Below, piece by piece: positions 45,554-53,405 of a DNA stretch of 64,000 nt. Both the position numbers and the translations under genes were made by a program. The DNA comes from Paragemmobacter kunshanensis. Lineage in GTDB: Bacteria; Pseudomonadota; Alphaproteobacteria; Rhodobacterales; Rhodobacteraceae. Numbering within the stretch: position 1 is the stretch's first letter; each line of letters opens with the position of its first letter. The DNA is taken from the NCBI RefSeq assembly GCF_011059185.1, contig NZ_JAALFE010000005.1, positions 124,001 through 188,000 of the forward strand. Reading direction: 5' to 3'. Under the pieces are notes generated by a model. The model was not told the DNA's origin. It did not search any database and saw only the letters and a program-made list of their open reading frames with translations.

Positions 45554-45584
45554 TTTTCGAAAAGATTTTTCATTCACTGAAAAA
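45554..45584. promoter_or_regulatory. Palindromic operator candidates between bhcA and bhcR
   Basis: TTTTCGAAAA (45554-45563) is a perfect palindrome, and TTTTTCA-TTCAC-TGAAAAA (45566-45584) is an inverted repeat with 7-bp arms. Both lie in the AT-rich 152-base divergent spacer and are plausible sites for the IclR-type regulator BhcR. A further TTCCGGAA lies at about 45595-45602. Confidence 0.55.
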
Positions 45585-45645
45585 CCTACTATCCTTCCGG
45601 AAAATCAACCGCTTGCGCTTTTTCATCCAAACCGGACGCCCCCAG

Positions 45646-46461
45646 ATGCCCACAAGACCCCGCGGCCGCCCCAAGGCTTTCAACGACAAGACCGACCAGA
45701 ACACCGTGCAGGCGCTCGACCGCGCGCTGGGCCTCCTCTCCACCCTCGCCGCCCATCCGGGCCTCACGCTGTCCGAACTCGCCGAAACCTCCGGTCAGGC
45801 CGTCGCCACGGTCTATCGCGCCCTCGTCACCCTGCAATCGCACGGAATGGTCGAATCCGAAGACCCCGCCCAGACCTGGCATATCGGCCCCGGCGCCTTC
45901 CGCATCGGCTCCGCCTTCCTGCGCCGCACAAAGGTCGTGGAACGCGCCCGCGCCGCGATGGACGGGCTCATGCGCGACACGGGCGAAACCGCCAATCTCG
46001 GCGTCGAAGTGGGTGACGAGGTCCTCTTCCTCTCCCAGGTCGAAACCCATCAGGCGATCCGCGCCTTCTTCCCCCCCGGCACCATCGCGCCCATGCATGT
46101 CTCCGGCATCGGCAAGGCCCTGCTGGCATGGTATCCCGAGGGAAAGGTGCAAGGCATCCTCGCCCGCAAGGGCCTCGAACGCTTCACCACCCTCACCCAC
46201 ACCTCCGAAACCGCCCTATTGCGCGATCTCGCCCGCACCCGCGACCGCGGCTTCGCCATCGACGATCAGGAACGCGCCGAAGGCATGCGCTGCGTCGCCG
46301 CCCCCATCTTCAACGCCCATGGCGAACCCGTCGCGGGTCTCTCGGTCAGCGGCCCCGCCTTCCGCATGGGCCTCTCCGATGCCACCCGCCTCGGCACCCT
46401 CGTCCGCGCGGCAGCCGACAAGGTGACAGAGGCGACAGGCGGCCAGCAACCCTTCCCCTGA
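45646..46461 (+). CDS. bhcR: IclR-type regulator BhcR
   Basis: A 271-residue IclR-family regulator. The N-terminal winged helix is at about residues 15-80 (ALDRALGLLSTLAAHPGLTL, VATVYRALVTLQSHGMV), and the C-terminal IclR effector domain contains MHVSGIGKALLAWYP and EGMRCVAAPIFNAHGEP. Divergence from bhcA matches the known arrangement in Paracoccus denitrificans, where BhcR responds to glyoxylate. ATG 45646 gives the normal length; the frame upstream runs through the operator region. Confidence 0.9.
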   Translation: MPTRPRGRPKAFNDKTDQNTVQALDRALGLLSTLAAHPGLTLSELAETSGQAVATVYRALVTLQSHGMVESEDPAQTWHIGPGAFRIGSAFLRRTKVVERARAAMDGLMRDTGETANLGVEVGDEVLFLSQVETHQAIRAFFPPGTIAPMHVSGIGKALLAWYPEGKVQGILARKGLERFTTLTHTSETALLRDLARTRDRGFAIDDQERAEGMRCVAAPIFNAHGEPVAGLSVSGPAFRMGLSDATRLGTLVRAAADKVTEATGGQQPFP

Positions 46462-46467
46462 ATCCAA

Positions 46468-46532
46468 CTTCATCTTGGCAAAAACACCCGCGGGGGAGCG
46501 GTCGCGCAGCGGCCGCGGGGGCGGCAGCCCCC
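46468..46532 (+). repeat. Dispersed repeat copy C after bhcR
   Basis: The core at 46468-46489 matches copy A at 19 of 22 positions (TTCATCTTGGCAAAAACACC). GC-rich hairpins follow, including GGGGGC-GGCA-GCCCCC (46517-46532). It lies between the converging ends of bhcR and patB. Confidence 0.7.
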
Positions 46533-46607
46533 CACCCCTTCCGACGGGGCGAAGTCCCCGGCGGAAGGGCAAGGGAATGCCGCGAACGCGGCTCCGCTCA
46601 ATAACCC

Positions 46608-47780
46608 CTATTGCAGATCGCGGAACGCCGCCTGCATGCGCTCCACCGCCTCCACCACCATCGCGCGCGGCGCGGCGATGTTGAAGCGCAGGAAATTCTC
46701 CCCGCCGCTTCCGAAGGCATCGCCATGATTGGTGGCGATCCGCGCCTCCTTCTCCACCCGCCCGATGAATTCCGCAGGCGTCATCCCGGTGCCGGAAAAA
46801 TCCAGCCAGGCCAGATAGGTCGCCTCCAGCGGCATCGACCGCAGCCCCGGGATCGCGGCCATCCCCTCGTCGAAGACCCGGCGGTTCCCGTCCAGATAGG
46901 CCATCAGCCCATCCACCCAGTCCGCCCCCTCGGGCGAATAGGCCGCCGTCGCCATATGCATCCCGAAACTGTTCCCGGAAATGCCCAGGGCCATGATCTT
47001 CGCCGCAAACTTCGCGCGCAGCACCGGGTCCGCGATGATCACATTGCCCGTATGGCTGCCCGCGATGTTGAAGGTCTTGGTCGTCGCCGTCATCATCACC
47101 AACCGGTCGGCGATCTCCGGCGCGGCCAGCGGCATGGGCACATGCCGCGCCCCCGGAAAGACCAGATCATGGTGAATCTCGTCCGATACCAGGATCAGGT
47201 CATGCCGCTTGCAGAACGCCGCCACCCCGCGCAGTTCCTCTGCCGTCCAGACCCGCCCGCCCGGGTTGTGCGGCGAACACAGGATGAACATCCGCTCCTT
47301 CCCCGTCATCAACCCGTCCCAGGCGTCGAAATCCATCTCGTATCGCCCATCCGCCAAGGCGAGCGGACATTCCCGCACCTCGCGCCCCGCCGCTTTGATC
47401 GTCCGGGCAAAGGCATGATAGACCGGCACCGTCAGAACCACCCCGTCCCCCGGCGTGGTAAAGGCCTCAAGGCACAGCCCCGTCCCGTTCACCAACCCAT
47501 GCGTGGTAAAGATATCCCCCGCCGCCACGTCCCAGCCATGGCGCGTCTTCATCCACCACCGGATCGCCTCCAGATAGGCGCGGTCATCCCCGAAATAGCC
47601 ATAGACGCCATGCGCGGCCATCCGCTCCACCGCCGCCTGCACGCAGGCCGGGGGCCGGAACTCCATATCCGCCACCCACATGGCCAACCCGCCCTCGGCC
47701 GGAACACCATAGAGTTTCTCCATCATGTCCCATTTCACGCAATGCGTGCCACGACGGTCGATCGGGGTATCAAAGCTCAT
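46608..47780 (-). CDS. patB: MalY/PatB-type cystathionine beta-lyase (C-S lyase)
   Basis: A 390-residue fold-type I PLP enzyme of the MalY/PatB subgroup that cleaves C-S bonds of cystathionine and related compounds. The N-terminus has the MalY/PatB pattern (RRGTHCVKWD), followed by LAMWVADMEFRPP. ILCSPHNPGGRVWTAEEL and the PLP lysine in TATTKTFNIAGSHTGN are conserved. It is a single gene, divergent from def. The 218-base intergenic region has several inverted repeats that may regulate it. Confidence 0.88.
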   Translation of the reverse strand: MSFDTPIDRRGTHCVKWDMMEKLYGVPAEGGLAMWVADMEFRPPACVQAAVERMAAHGVYGYFGDDRAYLEAIRWWMKTRHGWDVAAGDIFTTHGLVNGTGLCLEAFTTPGDGVVLTVPVYHAFARTIKAAGREVRECPLALADGRYEMDFDAWDGLMTGKERMFILCSPHNPGGRVWTAEELRGVAAFCKRHDLILVSDEIHHDLVFPGARHVPMPLAAPEIADRLVMMTATTKTFNIAGSHTGNVIIADPVLRAKFAAKIMALGISGNSFGMHMATAAYSPEGADWVDGLMAYLDGNRRVFDEGMAAIPGLRSMPLEATYLAWLDFSGTGMTPAEFIGRVEKEARIATNHGDAFGSGGENFLRFNIAAPRAMVVEAVERMQAAFRDLQ

Positions 47781-47828
47781 CTCGGCCCTCTGCCTCTGCC
47801 ATGGCCCCGCGCGTTGTACGGACCCATT

Positions 47829-47924
47829 GTTCCACTGATTATTGATTAGTCGGAACCATTTACCATTTCAACAATCTATAGCGGAACATAGTTCCAAAAT
47901 ACCGTCATAGATCAGAACGGTATT
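47829..47924. promoter_or_regulatory. Inverted repeats in the patB-def divergent region
   Basis: In this AT-rich region GTTCC (47829-47833) pairs with GGAAC (47852-47856), GGAAC-ATA-GTTCC occurs at 47883-47895, and AATACCGT (47898-47905) pairs with ACGGTATT (47917-47924) over an 11-base spacer. Repeated GGAAC/GTTCC elements suggest an operator for patB or def, with no regulator identified. Confidence 0.45.
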
Positions 47925-47998
47925 CCCGCGTCATTCCACCCCTCCCCCGTTCTGGCCCGGCATTGCGCCATCGGGCGGTTTTCCGTAAATCATGCCAC

Positions 47999-48520
47999 AT
48001 GATCCGTCCAATCCTGATCCATCCCGACCCGCGCCTCAAGAAGCTCTGCGAACCTGTCGCCGGGATCACCCGGGAACTGGGCAAACTGGCCGAAGACATG
48101 CTGCAGACCATGTATGATGCCCCCGGCATCGGCCTCGCAGCCCCGCAGGTGGGCATTACCCGCCGCCTCATCGTGATGGATTGCGTCAAGGGCGAAAACG
48201 AAACCCCGCGCCCCATGGCCCTTTTCAACCCGGAAATCACATGGTCCTCGGAAGAGCTTTCCACCTACGAGGAAGGCTGCCTCTCCATCCCCGACCAATA
48301 TGCCGAAGTCCAGCGCCCGGCCGAGGTGCGCGTCCGCTGGCTGGGCCTTGATGGCACGGAGCAGGAAGAACAGTTCTCCGGCCTCTGGGCGACCTGCGTC
48401 CAGCACGAGATCGACCATCTCAACGGCAAACTCTTCATCGACTATCTGGGTCCGCTGAAACGCCAGATGATCACCCGCAAGATGGAAAAGCTGAAACGCG
48501 AACGTGCGCGGCAGGGCTGA
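47999..48520 (+). CDS. def: Peptide deformylase
   Basis: A 173-residue metalloenzyme that removes the N-formyl group from new proteins. All three active-site motifs are intact: GIGLAAPQVG, EGCLS (metal ligand C94) and QHEIDH (H136, catalytic E137, H140). ATG 47999 begins the canonical MIRPILIHPDPRL. It is the first of three consecutive deformylase-family genes that overlap each other and run into fmt. This one is expected to be the main active deformylase. Confidence 0.95.
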   Translation: MIRPILIHPDPRLKKLCEPVAGITRELGKLAEDMLQTMYDAPGIGLAAPQVGITRRLIVMDCVKGENETPRPMALFNPEITWSSEELSTYEEGCLSIPDQYAEVQRPAEVRVRWLGLDGTEQEEQFSGLWATCVQHEIDHLNGKLFIDYLGPLKRQMITRKMEKLKRERARQG

Positions 48521-49023
48521 TGGCGGTCCTGCCCATCCTGCGCTGGCCCGACCCGCGCCTCGCCACCCCTTGCGCACCCGCCACGCCGGACGCCGCCACC
48601 CGCGCCCTCGCGCAGGACATGCTGGAAACCATGTATGCCGCCCCCGGTCGCGGCCTCGCCGCCCCGCAGGTGGGCGCGCTGATCCGGCTCTTCGTCATGG
48701 ATGTCACCTGGAAAGAGGGCACCCACGCCCCGCGCATCCTCCTCAACCCCGAAATCCTTTCCGCCTCGGCCACCACCGCCACCGGCCCCGAAGGCTGCCT
48801 CTCCATCCCCGGCCTCACGACCGACATCACCCGCCCCACCGGAATCCACCTCCGCTGGACCGATCCCCACGGCGACCGCCGCGAAGAAACCCTCACCGGC
48901 TTCGCCGCCATCTGCGCCCAGCACGAAATCGACCATCTCGATGGCCGCGTCACCTTCGACCGCCTCCCCCCCGACCGCCGCGCGGCGCTAGAGGCCGCCT
49001 ATCTCGCAGGACGTCCCGCATGA
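48520..49023 (+). CDS. Second peptide deformylase, motifs intact
   Basis: A 167-residue deformylase paralogue. It keeps GRGLAAPQVG, EGCLS (C93) and QHEIDH (H135, E136, H139), so it is probably an active metallohydrolase. Arg replaces the usual hydrophobic residue in the first motif, and the C-terminus is shorter and proline/arginine-rich (LPPDRRAALEAAYLAG). It overlaps the first def by one base and the third by four. Its target may be a subset of formyl-peptides or a different N-formyl substrate; that is unknown. Confidence 0.88.
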   Translation: MAVLPILRWPDPRLATPCAPATPDAATRALAQDMLETMYAAPGRGLAAPQVGALIRLFVMDVTWKEGTHAPRILLNPEILSASATTATGPEGCLSIPGLTTDITRPTGIHLRWTDPHGDRREETLTGFAAICAQHEIDHLDGRVTFDRLPPDRRAALEAAYLAGRPA

Positions 49024-49523
49024 CCATCCGCCCCTGCCTGCCATGGCCCCACCCCGTCCTGAAAGCCCCAGCCGCCACGGTCGAGGCGATCACCGACGAC
49101 ATCCGCGCCATCTGGGCCGACATGATCGACACGATGGAGGCCATGCCCGGCTATGGCCTCGCCGCCGTGCAGATCGGCATCCCCCTCCGCCTCGCCGTCG
49201 TCGATTGCTCCACCGAACGCGGGCAGGCCATCCGCATGGCCAATCCCGAAATCCTCCACGCCTCGGTGCAGAACCGCACGCATGAGGAAGCCTCCCCCAA
49301 CCTCCCCGGCGTCTCCGCCACGATCGAACGCCCCCGCGCCGTCACCGTCCGCTTCATGAACGACCGGGGCGAGATGGAAGACCGCGACTTCGTCCACCTC
49401 TGGGCCACCTCCGTCCAGCACCAGATCGACCATCTGGCAGGCAAGATGTTCTTCGACCACCTCTCCCCCCTGAAACGCAAGATGCTGCTCGCCAAGGCCG
49501 AAAAACTGCGGAGGCGTGGATGA
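49020..49523 (+). CDS. Degenerate peptide-deformylase-like protein
   Basis: A 167-residue third deformylase homologue. [10 protein letters not shown] and the two metal histidines (H134, H138) remain. The EGCLS motif is EASPN, so the metal-ligand Cys is replaced by S92. QHEIDH is QHQIDH, so the catalytic Glu is replaced by Q135. Deformylase activity is therefore unlikely. The intact reading frame and tight overlaps with def2 and fmt suggest it is retained for a purpose, perhaps as a partner subunit or binding protein. Confidence 0.85.
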   Translation: MTIRPCLPWPHPVLKAPAATVEAITDDIRAIWADMIDTMEAMPGYGLAAVQIGIPLRLAVVDCSTERGQAIRMANPEILHASVQNRTHEEASPNLPGVSATIERPRAVTVRFMNDRGEMEDRDFVHLWATSVQHQIDHLAGKMFFDHLSPLKRKMLLAKAEKLRRRG

Positions 49524-50416
49524 AACTCGTCTTCATGGGCACGCCCGATTTCTCCGTCCCCGTGCTGCAGGCCCTCGCCGCGCGGCATGACATCGTCGCC
49601 GTCTACACCCAACCCCCGCGCCCCGCGGGCCGCGGCAAGGACCTCCGCCCCACACCCGTCCATGCCGCCGCCACCGCACTCGGCCTGCCCGTCCGCCACC
49701 CCATCAGCCTGAAATCCCCCGAAGACCACGCCGCCTTCGCCGCCCTCGATGCCGATGCCGCCGTGGTCGTCGCCTACGGCCTCCTCCTGCCCCAAGCGAT
49801 CCTCGACGCCCCCCGCCACGGTTGCCTGAACATCCACGCCTCGCTCCTGCCCCGCTGGCGCGGCGCGGCCCCCATCCACCGCGCCATCATGGCGGGCGAT
49901 GCGGAAACCGGCATCTGCATCATGCAGATGGAAGCGGGCCTCGACACGGGCCCCGTCCTTTTGCGCGAGGCAACGCCCATCGGCGCGGAAGAAACCACCC
50001 AGGATCTGCACGACCGCCTGTCGCAAATGGGCGCGCATCTCATCCTCACCGCGCTCGACCGCCTGCCGACCCTCACCCCCGAACCCCAACCCGCCGAAGG
50101 CATCACCTACGCCGCCAAGATCGACAAGCTTGAGGCCCGCATCGACTGGTCCCGCCCCGCCACCGAAATCGACCGCCAGATCCGCGCGCTCTCTCCCTTC
50201 CCCGGCGCATGGTGCATGGCGGGCGGCGAACGCCTCAAACTCCTCCGCTCCCGCCTCGGCACGGGCGAAGGCCCCCCCGGCACAGTCCTCAACGGCCTCA
50301 CCATCGCCTGCGGCACAGGCGCCATCGACATCACCCTCGCCCAACGCGAAGGGAAAAAGGCGCAATCCCCGCAGGATCTCCTCAACGGCTACAGCCTGCC
50401 CGCGCGGCTGGACTGA
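49520..50416 (+). CDS. fmt: Methionyl-tRNA formyltransferase
   Basis: A 298-residue enzyme that formylates initiator Met-tRNA using 10-formyl-THF, acting before the deformylases encoded just upstream. The N-terminus [19 protein letters not shown] and the active-site segment [20 protein letters not shown] are diagnostic, and the C-terminal OB-like domain starts about residue 205. It overlaps the third deformylase gene by 4 bases. Length is near normal. Confidence 0.96.
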   Translation: MKLVFMGTPDFSVPVLQALAARHDIVAVYTQPPRPAGRGKDLRPTPVHAAATALGLPVRHPISLKSPEDHAAFAALDADAAVVVAYGLLLPQAILDAPRHGCLNIHASLLPRWRGAAPIHRAIMAGDAETGICIMQMEAGLDTGPVLLREATPIGAEETTQDLHDRLSQMGAHLILTALDRLPTLTPEPQPAEGITYAAKIDKLEARIDWSRPATEIDRQIRALSPFPGAWCMAGGERLKLLRSRLGTGEGPPGTVLNGLTIACGTGAIDITLAQREGKKAQSPQDLLNGYSLPARLD

Positions 50417-50460
50417 CACCGCATCCTGCGCCACACTCGCCCCATGCAACGGAGGCGCCC

Positions 50461-50697
50461 ATGCCCATCCTCATCCTCATCGTCATCGGGGCCGCTGCGG
50501 GTTTTCTCGCCACCCGCTTCATGCGCGTGCAGACGGATGTTCCCACCACCATCGCCATCGGCGTGGGCGGGGCGCTGCTCGGCTGGCTGATCCTGCGCTT
50601 CCTCGTCTCGATCACAGGCTGGGTCGCAGCCTTCGTCGGCGCGGTGATCGGGGCCATGGCCCTCATCTGGCTCTGGCAGAAATACATAAGCAAATAG
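50461..50697 (+). CDS. Small membrane protein, GlsB/YeaQ/YmgE-like
   Basis: A 78-residue hydrophobic protein with three predicted helices (MPILILIVIGAAAGFLA; TTIAIGVGGALLGWLILRFLV; AAFVGAVIGAMALIWLW). The glycine-rich pattern resembles the transglycosylase-associated GlsB/YeaQ family, whose function is poorly known. ATG 50461 is preceded by a GGAGG-like site (CAACGGAGGCGCCC). It converges on the TetR gene. Confidence 0.7.
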   Translation: MPILILIVIGAAAGFLATRFMRVQTDVPTTIAIGVGGALLGWLILRFLVSITGWVAAFVGAVIGAMALIWLWQKYISK

Positions 50698-50704
50698 GCC
50701 CGGC

Positions 50705-51193
50705 CTAACCCAGCCGCCGCGCGGCATCCTTCAGCCTGAACCCGGCCCCGCCCGCAACGGACCAGGCCATGCGCCCTTGCCAGGCGGCAAACAGCATCGC
50801 CGCCGCCTCGGCCCGGCACCCCATCTTGGCCGCCAGCACCCGCTCCACCCCGGCCCGCCAGGCCGCCGCCTGCTCTGCCATCGCCGGGTCGGCAAGGCTT
50901 TCCCGCAGCAAGGCAGGCAGCAGCACCGCCCCCAGCGCCTTCAGAAAACCCTGCGCCGTCTCCTCGCGCGCGGCCAGCGCGTCGCTCGCCACCGCCAGGC
51001 CCGCCCAGCCATGGGCCATCGCCGCCCGCACCATCCCGGCCCGGTCGCCATATCGCTGCACCAACGAAGCCGGTGCCAATCCGCACAGCTTCGACACAGC
51101 CCCAAAGGAAACACCCGCCGCGCCGACCTCGGCCATAAGCCCAAGGATGGCGTCAAAAATCTCTGCATCCGGAATGCTGCGCGGTCTGGCCAT
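50705..51193 (-). CDS. TetR family transcriptional regulator
   Basis: A 162-residue regulator, short for TetR. The N-terminal helix-turn-helix is seen in IFDAILGLMAEVGAAGVSFGAVSKLCGLAPASLVQRYGD (residues about 12-52, cut from a longer match). The C-terminal ligand domain is alanine-rich and without a recognisable ligand signature. It is a stand-alone gene facing the TRIC-type channel end. No target gene can be named. Confidence 0.82.
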   Translation of the reverse strand: MARPRSIPDAEIFDAILGLMAEVGAAGVSFGAVSKLCGLAPASLVQRYGDRAGMVRAAMAHGWAGLAVASDALAAREETAQGFLKALGAVLLPALLRESLADPAMAEQAAAWRAGVERVLAAKMGCRAEAAAMLFAAWQGRMAWSVAGGAGFRLKDAARRLG

Positions 51194-51238
51194 GCAATAC
51201 GAATAGCCGTTCGTTATCTGCCTGGCAATCCTGCCACC

Positions 51239-51904
51239 CTATCGGCGGGGCGATCCCGGGCGCGGCGGCCGCGCCTTGTAGACGGGCAACCGCCAGCCAA
51301 AGCCAAGGCTCCCCGCCCGCAGCACCAGCGTCACCAGGGCGCAGGCCAGCAATGCCTGCCACCCCTCGGCCCCGACAAGGCCCAGAAGTACCGCCGCCCC
51401 CGCCCCGCAAAAGGCACAGGTGACATAAAGCTCCCCCTGCTTCAGGACCAGCGGCACCTCGTTGCAGACGACATCCCGCATCAGCCCGCCCATGCAGCCC
51501 GTCACCATCCCCATCACCAGAACCACCGGCCAGCCCAGCCCTTCGGCCAGCGCCACCCCCACGCCCGCAGGCACCGCCACCGCCAGCGCACAGGCATCCA
51601 GCCATTCCAGCGCGCGATACCGGCTCTCAAGCCGATGCGCCCCGAAGAACACCACCACCGCCGCCAGCGTGGCCAGCAGCAACAGCACCGGGTCCGAAAT
51701 CCACAGGGGCGGCCGATCCAGGATCACGTCGCGCAATGTCCCGCCGCCCACCGCCGTCAGGCAGGCGATGAAGATGAACCCCACGATGTCCAGCTGCGCC
51801 CGGCTCGCCACCAGCGCCCCCGTCAGCGCAAAGATCGCGACCGAGGCATAGTCCAGCACCGACAGCAGCGCCTCCGCCGGCAGCGCAAGACCCGGTGCCA
51901 TCAT
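51239..51904 (-). CDS. TRIC-type (YicG/UPF0126) membrane protein
   Basis: A 221-residue membrane protein with about seven helices in two repeated halves. The glycine-rich motifs ALTGALVA and [18 protein letters not shown] in the first half, and [21 protein letters not shown] in the second, are those of prokaryotic trimeric intracellular cation channel homologues. Start 51904 overlaps the rnhA stop (ATGA); the next codon is also ATG. It is cotranscribed with rnhA. The physiological ion is not evident. Confidence 0.85.
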   Translation of the reverse strand: MMAPGLALPAEALLSVLDYASVAIFALTGALVASRAQLDIVGFIFIACLTAVGGGTLRDVILDRPPLWISDPVLLLLATLAAVVVFFGAHRLESRYRALEWLDACALAVAVPAGVGVALAEGLGWPVVLVMGMVTGCMGGLMRDVVCNEVPLVLKQGELYVTCAFCGAGAAVLLGLVGAEGWQALLACALVTLVLRAGSLGFGWRLPVYKARPPRPGSPRR

Positions 51905-52362
51905 GCGCTCTTCACCTTGAACGGCGCCATCCCGGCCCGCGCCAGGGCATCGGCCCGCTCGTTCTCCTCATGCCCCGCATGGCCCTTGATCCAGCGCCAC
52001 TGCACCCGATGCCGCGCCTGCGCCTGATCCAGCCGCTGCCACAGATCGGCATTCTTCACCGGGTCCTTCCCCGCCGTGCGCCAGCCATTGCGCTTCCAGC
52101 CATGGATCCATTCCGTCACGCCATTCTTCACATAGGCGCTGTCCGTCACCACCGTAATCTCGGATGCCTTCGCCAGCGCCTCCAGCGCCGAAATTGCCGC
52201 CAGCAGCTCCATCCGGTTGTTGGTGGTCAACCCCTCGCCGCCCGAAAGCGCGCGCTCCTTCACCACCGCGCCGCCCTCGCGCGCGATCAGCAGCACACCC
52301 CACCCCCCGGGCCCCGGATTGCCCGAACAGGCCCCATCGGTATAGGCGAAAAGCTCTGGCAT
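51901..52362 (-). CDS. rnhA: Ribonuclease HI
   Basis: A 153-residue enzyme that degrades the RNA strand of RNA:DNA hybrids. The acidic active site is complete: D in [17 protein letters not shown] in [10 protein letters not shown] in [11 protein letters not shown] and D in [11 protein letters not shown]. It includes the basic handle region [16 protein letters not shown]. Start 52362 gives the canonical [10 protein letters not shown]. An 11-residue upstream extension is unlikely. Confidence 0.96.
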   Translation of the reverse strand: MPELFAYTDGACSGNPGPGGWGVLLIAREGGAVVKERALSGGEGLTTNNRMELLAAISALEALAKASEITVVTDSAYVKNGVTEWIHGWKRNGWRTAGKDPVKNADLWQRLDQAQARHRVQWRWIKGHAGHEENERADALARAGMAPFKVKSA

Positions 52363-52415
52363 AGGGTGGCTCCTTTTCCCCCGGTTTAGGAACAAGACCG
52401 GCCTTCAACAAGCCC

Positions 52416-52502
52416 CTTCGTCTCGGCCCAAATACCCTCAGGGAGTGAGGCGCGTCAGCGACGAGGGGGCGGAACGCCCCCTGATTTTTCGCAAGAAAAA
52501 TC
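52416..52502 (+). repeat. Dispersed repeat copy D with nested hairpins
   Basis: The core at 52416-52437 matches copy A at 20 of 22 positions (TTCGTCTCGGCCCAAATACC). It is followed by GGGGGCG-GAA-CGCCCCC (52465-52481) and GATTTTTC-GCAA-GAAAAATC (52483-52502). These lie inside an outer pair GGAGTGA (52442-52448) / TCACTCC (52504-52510), the latter reaching into the 3' end of the next gene. Confidence 0.75.
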
Positions 52503-52503
52503 G

Positions 52504-52959
52504 TCACTCCACCAGAATGGGCACCGCAAGACAGGCCAGCACCACCGCCGTCAGCAGCACCCGCAACCGCATCCACCAGCTTGGCGCAAGCCCCTGCTGC
52601 ACAAAGAACCAATCCAGCATCAACAGCCCCGCGAACCCTGCAAAAAGGTTCACCGCCGCATTGCCCGGATCGCCATTCACCATGAAGAACCCCCACAGCG
52701 CCGGCACCACCGAAAGCGCATAGCCCAAGGCCGCCTTCGCCCCCCGCGCCTTCGCCGCAAAGCCCCACAGCACCCCCGACATGAAGGACAGGATCACCAT
52801 CCCGTAGGTCAGGCTGACATAAGTTCCGCGATACATCGGCTGCAGCCACCCGCCGACCCAGCCCAAGCTCGGCGGATAGGCCACATTCGTGGCCCCCCAC
52901 AGGAACGGGATCAGCCCGGCAAGGCCAAGGACAAGGGCGGCAAGGGGTATCTGTCTCAT
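52504..52959 (-). CDS. DUF3429 family membrane protein
   Basis: A 151-residue protein with about five hydrophobic helices (IPLAALVLGLAGLIPFLWG at the N-terminus; ILSFMSGVLWGFA in the middle; VLLTAVVLACLAVPILV at the end). The layout fits the DUF3429 family of unknown function. It overlaps the upstream DUF1905 gene by 4 bases. Its stop codon forms part of the outer arm of repeat copy D. A TspO-like role was considered, but diagnostic residues are not clear. Confidence 0.7.
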   Translation of the reverse strand: MRQIPLAALVLGLAGLIPFLWGATNVAYPPSLGWVGGWLQPMYRGTYVSLTYGMVILSFMSGVLWGFAAKARGAKAALGYALSVVPALWGFFMVNGDPGNAAVNLFAGFAGLLMLDWFFVQQGLAPSWWMRLRVLLTAVVLACLAVPILVE

Positions 52960-53405
52960 CTAAGACCCTGGATCATCGCATCAATCCGCTTCGCCCGCGT
53001 CGGCGCGGTCTTCGCGGTGCCGATCTGATACAGCATCCCGCGCCGCTTTCCAGCCGTCAGCGCCTCCCACTCCGCCATCATGCCCCCCGCGCGCAGCGCC
53101 GCCGCCACATCCTCGGGCGTATCCACCTGATCATCCGGCGCGGGCCTGAGCCGCACCTCAAGCACCTCCCCCGGCACGATCCCCAGCCGATCCAGCAGCG
53201 ACTGCCCGGCCCAGAGGAACACCCCCTCCACCACCGGCGCGCGCGACAGGGCAAGGTTCACCCAATGCGCGTTGATCTCACCCTCGACCCGCTTCGCCGC
53301 ACCCAGCGCTTCGACCGCCCGATCCGGCAGCCGCAACAGCGTATAGGTCGCCTTGCCCCAGACGACCGGCTCCACCACGGCCTCGAACGCGACCCAGTCG
53401 CTCAC
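52956..53405 (-). CDS. DUF1905/YdeI-like protein
   Basis: A 149-residue cytoplasmic protein. The N-terminal part ([20 protein letters not shown] and [13 protein letters not shown]) matches DUF1905, and the C-terminal part ([23 protein letters not shown] cut short) resembles the bacteriocin-protection YdeI/OmpD-associated motif. It overlaps ispH upstream and DUF3429 downstream by 4 bases each, so it is translationally coupled. Function unknown. Confidence 0.75.
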   Translation of the reverse strand: MSDWVAFEAVVEPVVWGKATYTLLRLPDRAVEALGAAKRVEGEINAHWVNLALSRAPVVEGVFLWAGQSLLDRLGIVPGEVLEVRLRPAPDDQVDTPEDVAAALRAGGMMAEWEALTAGKRRGMLYQIGTAKTAPTRAKRIDAMIQGLR

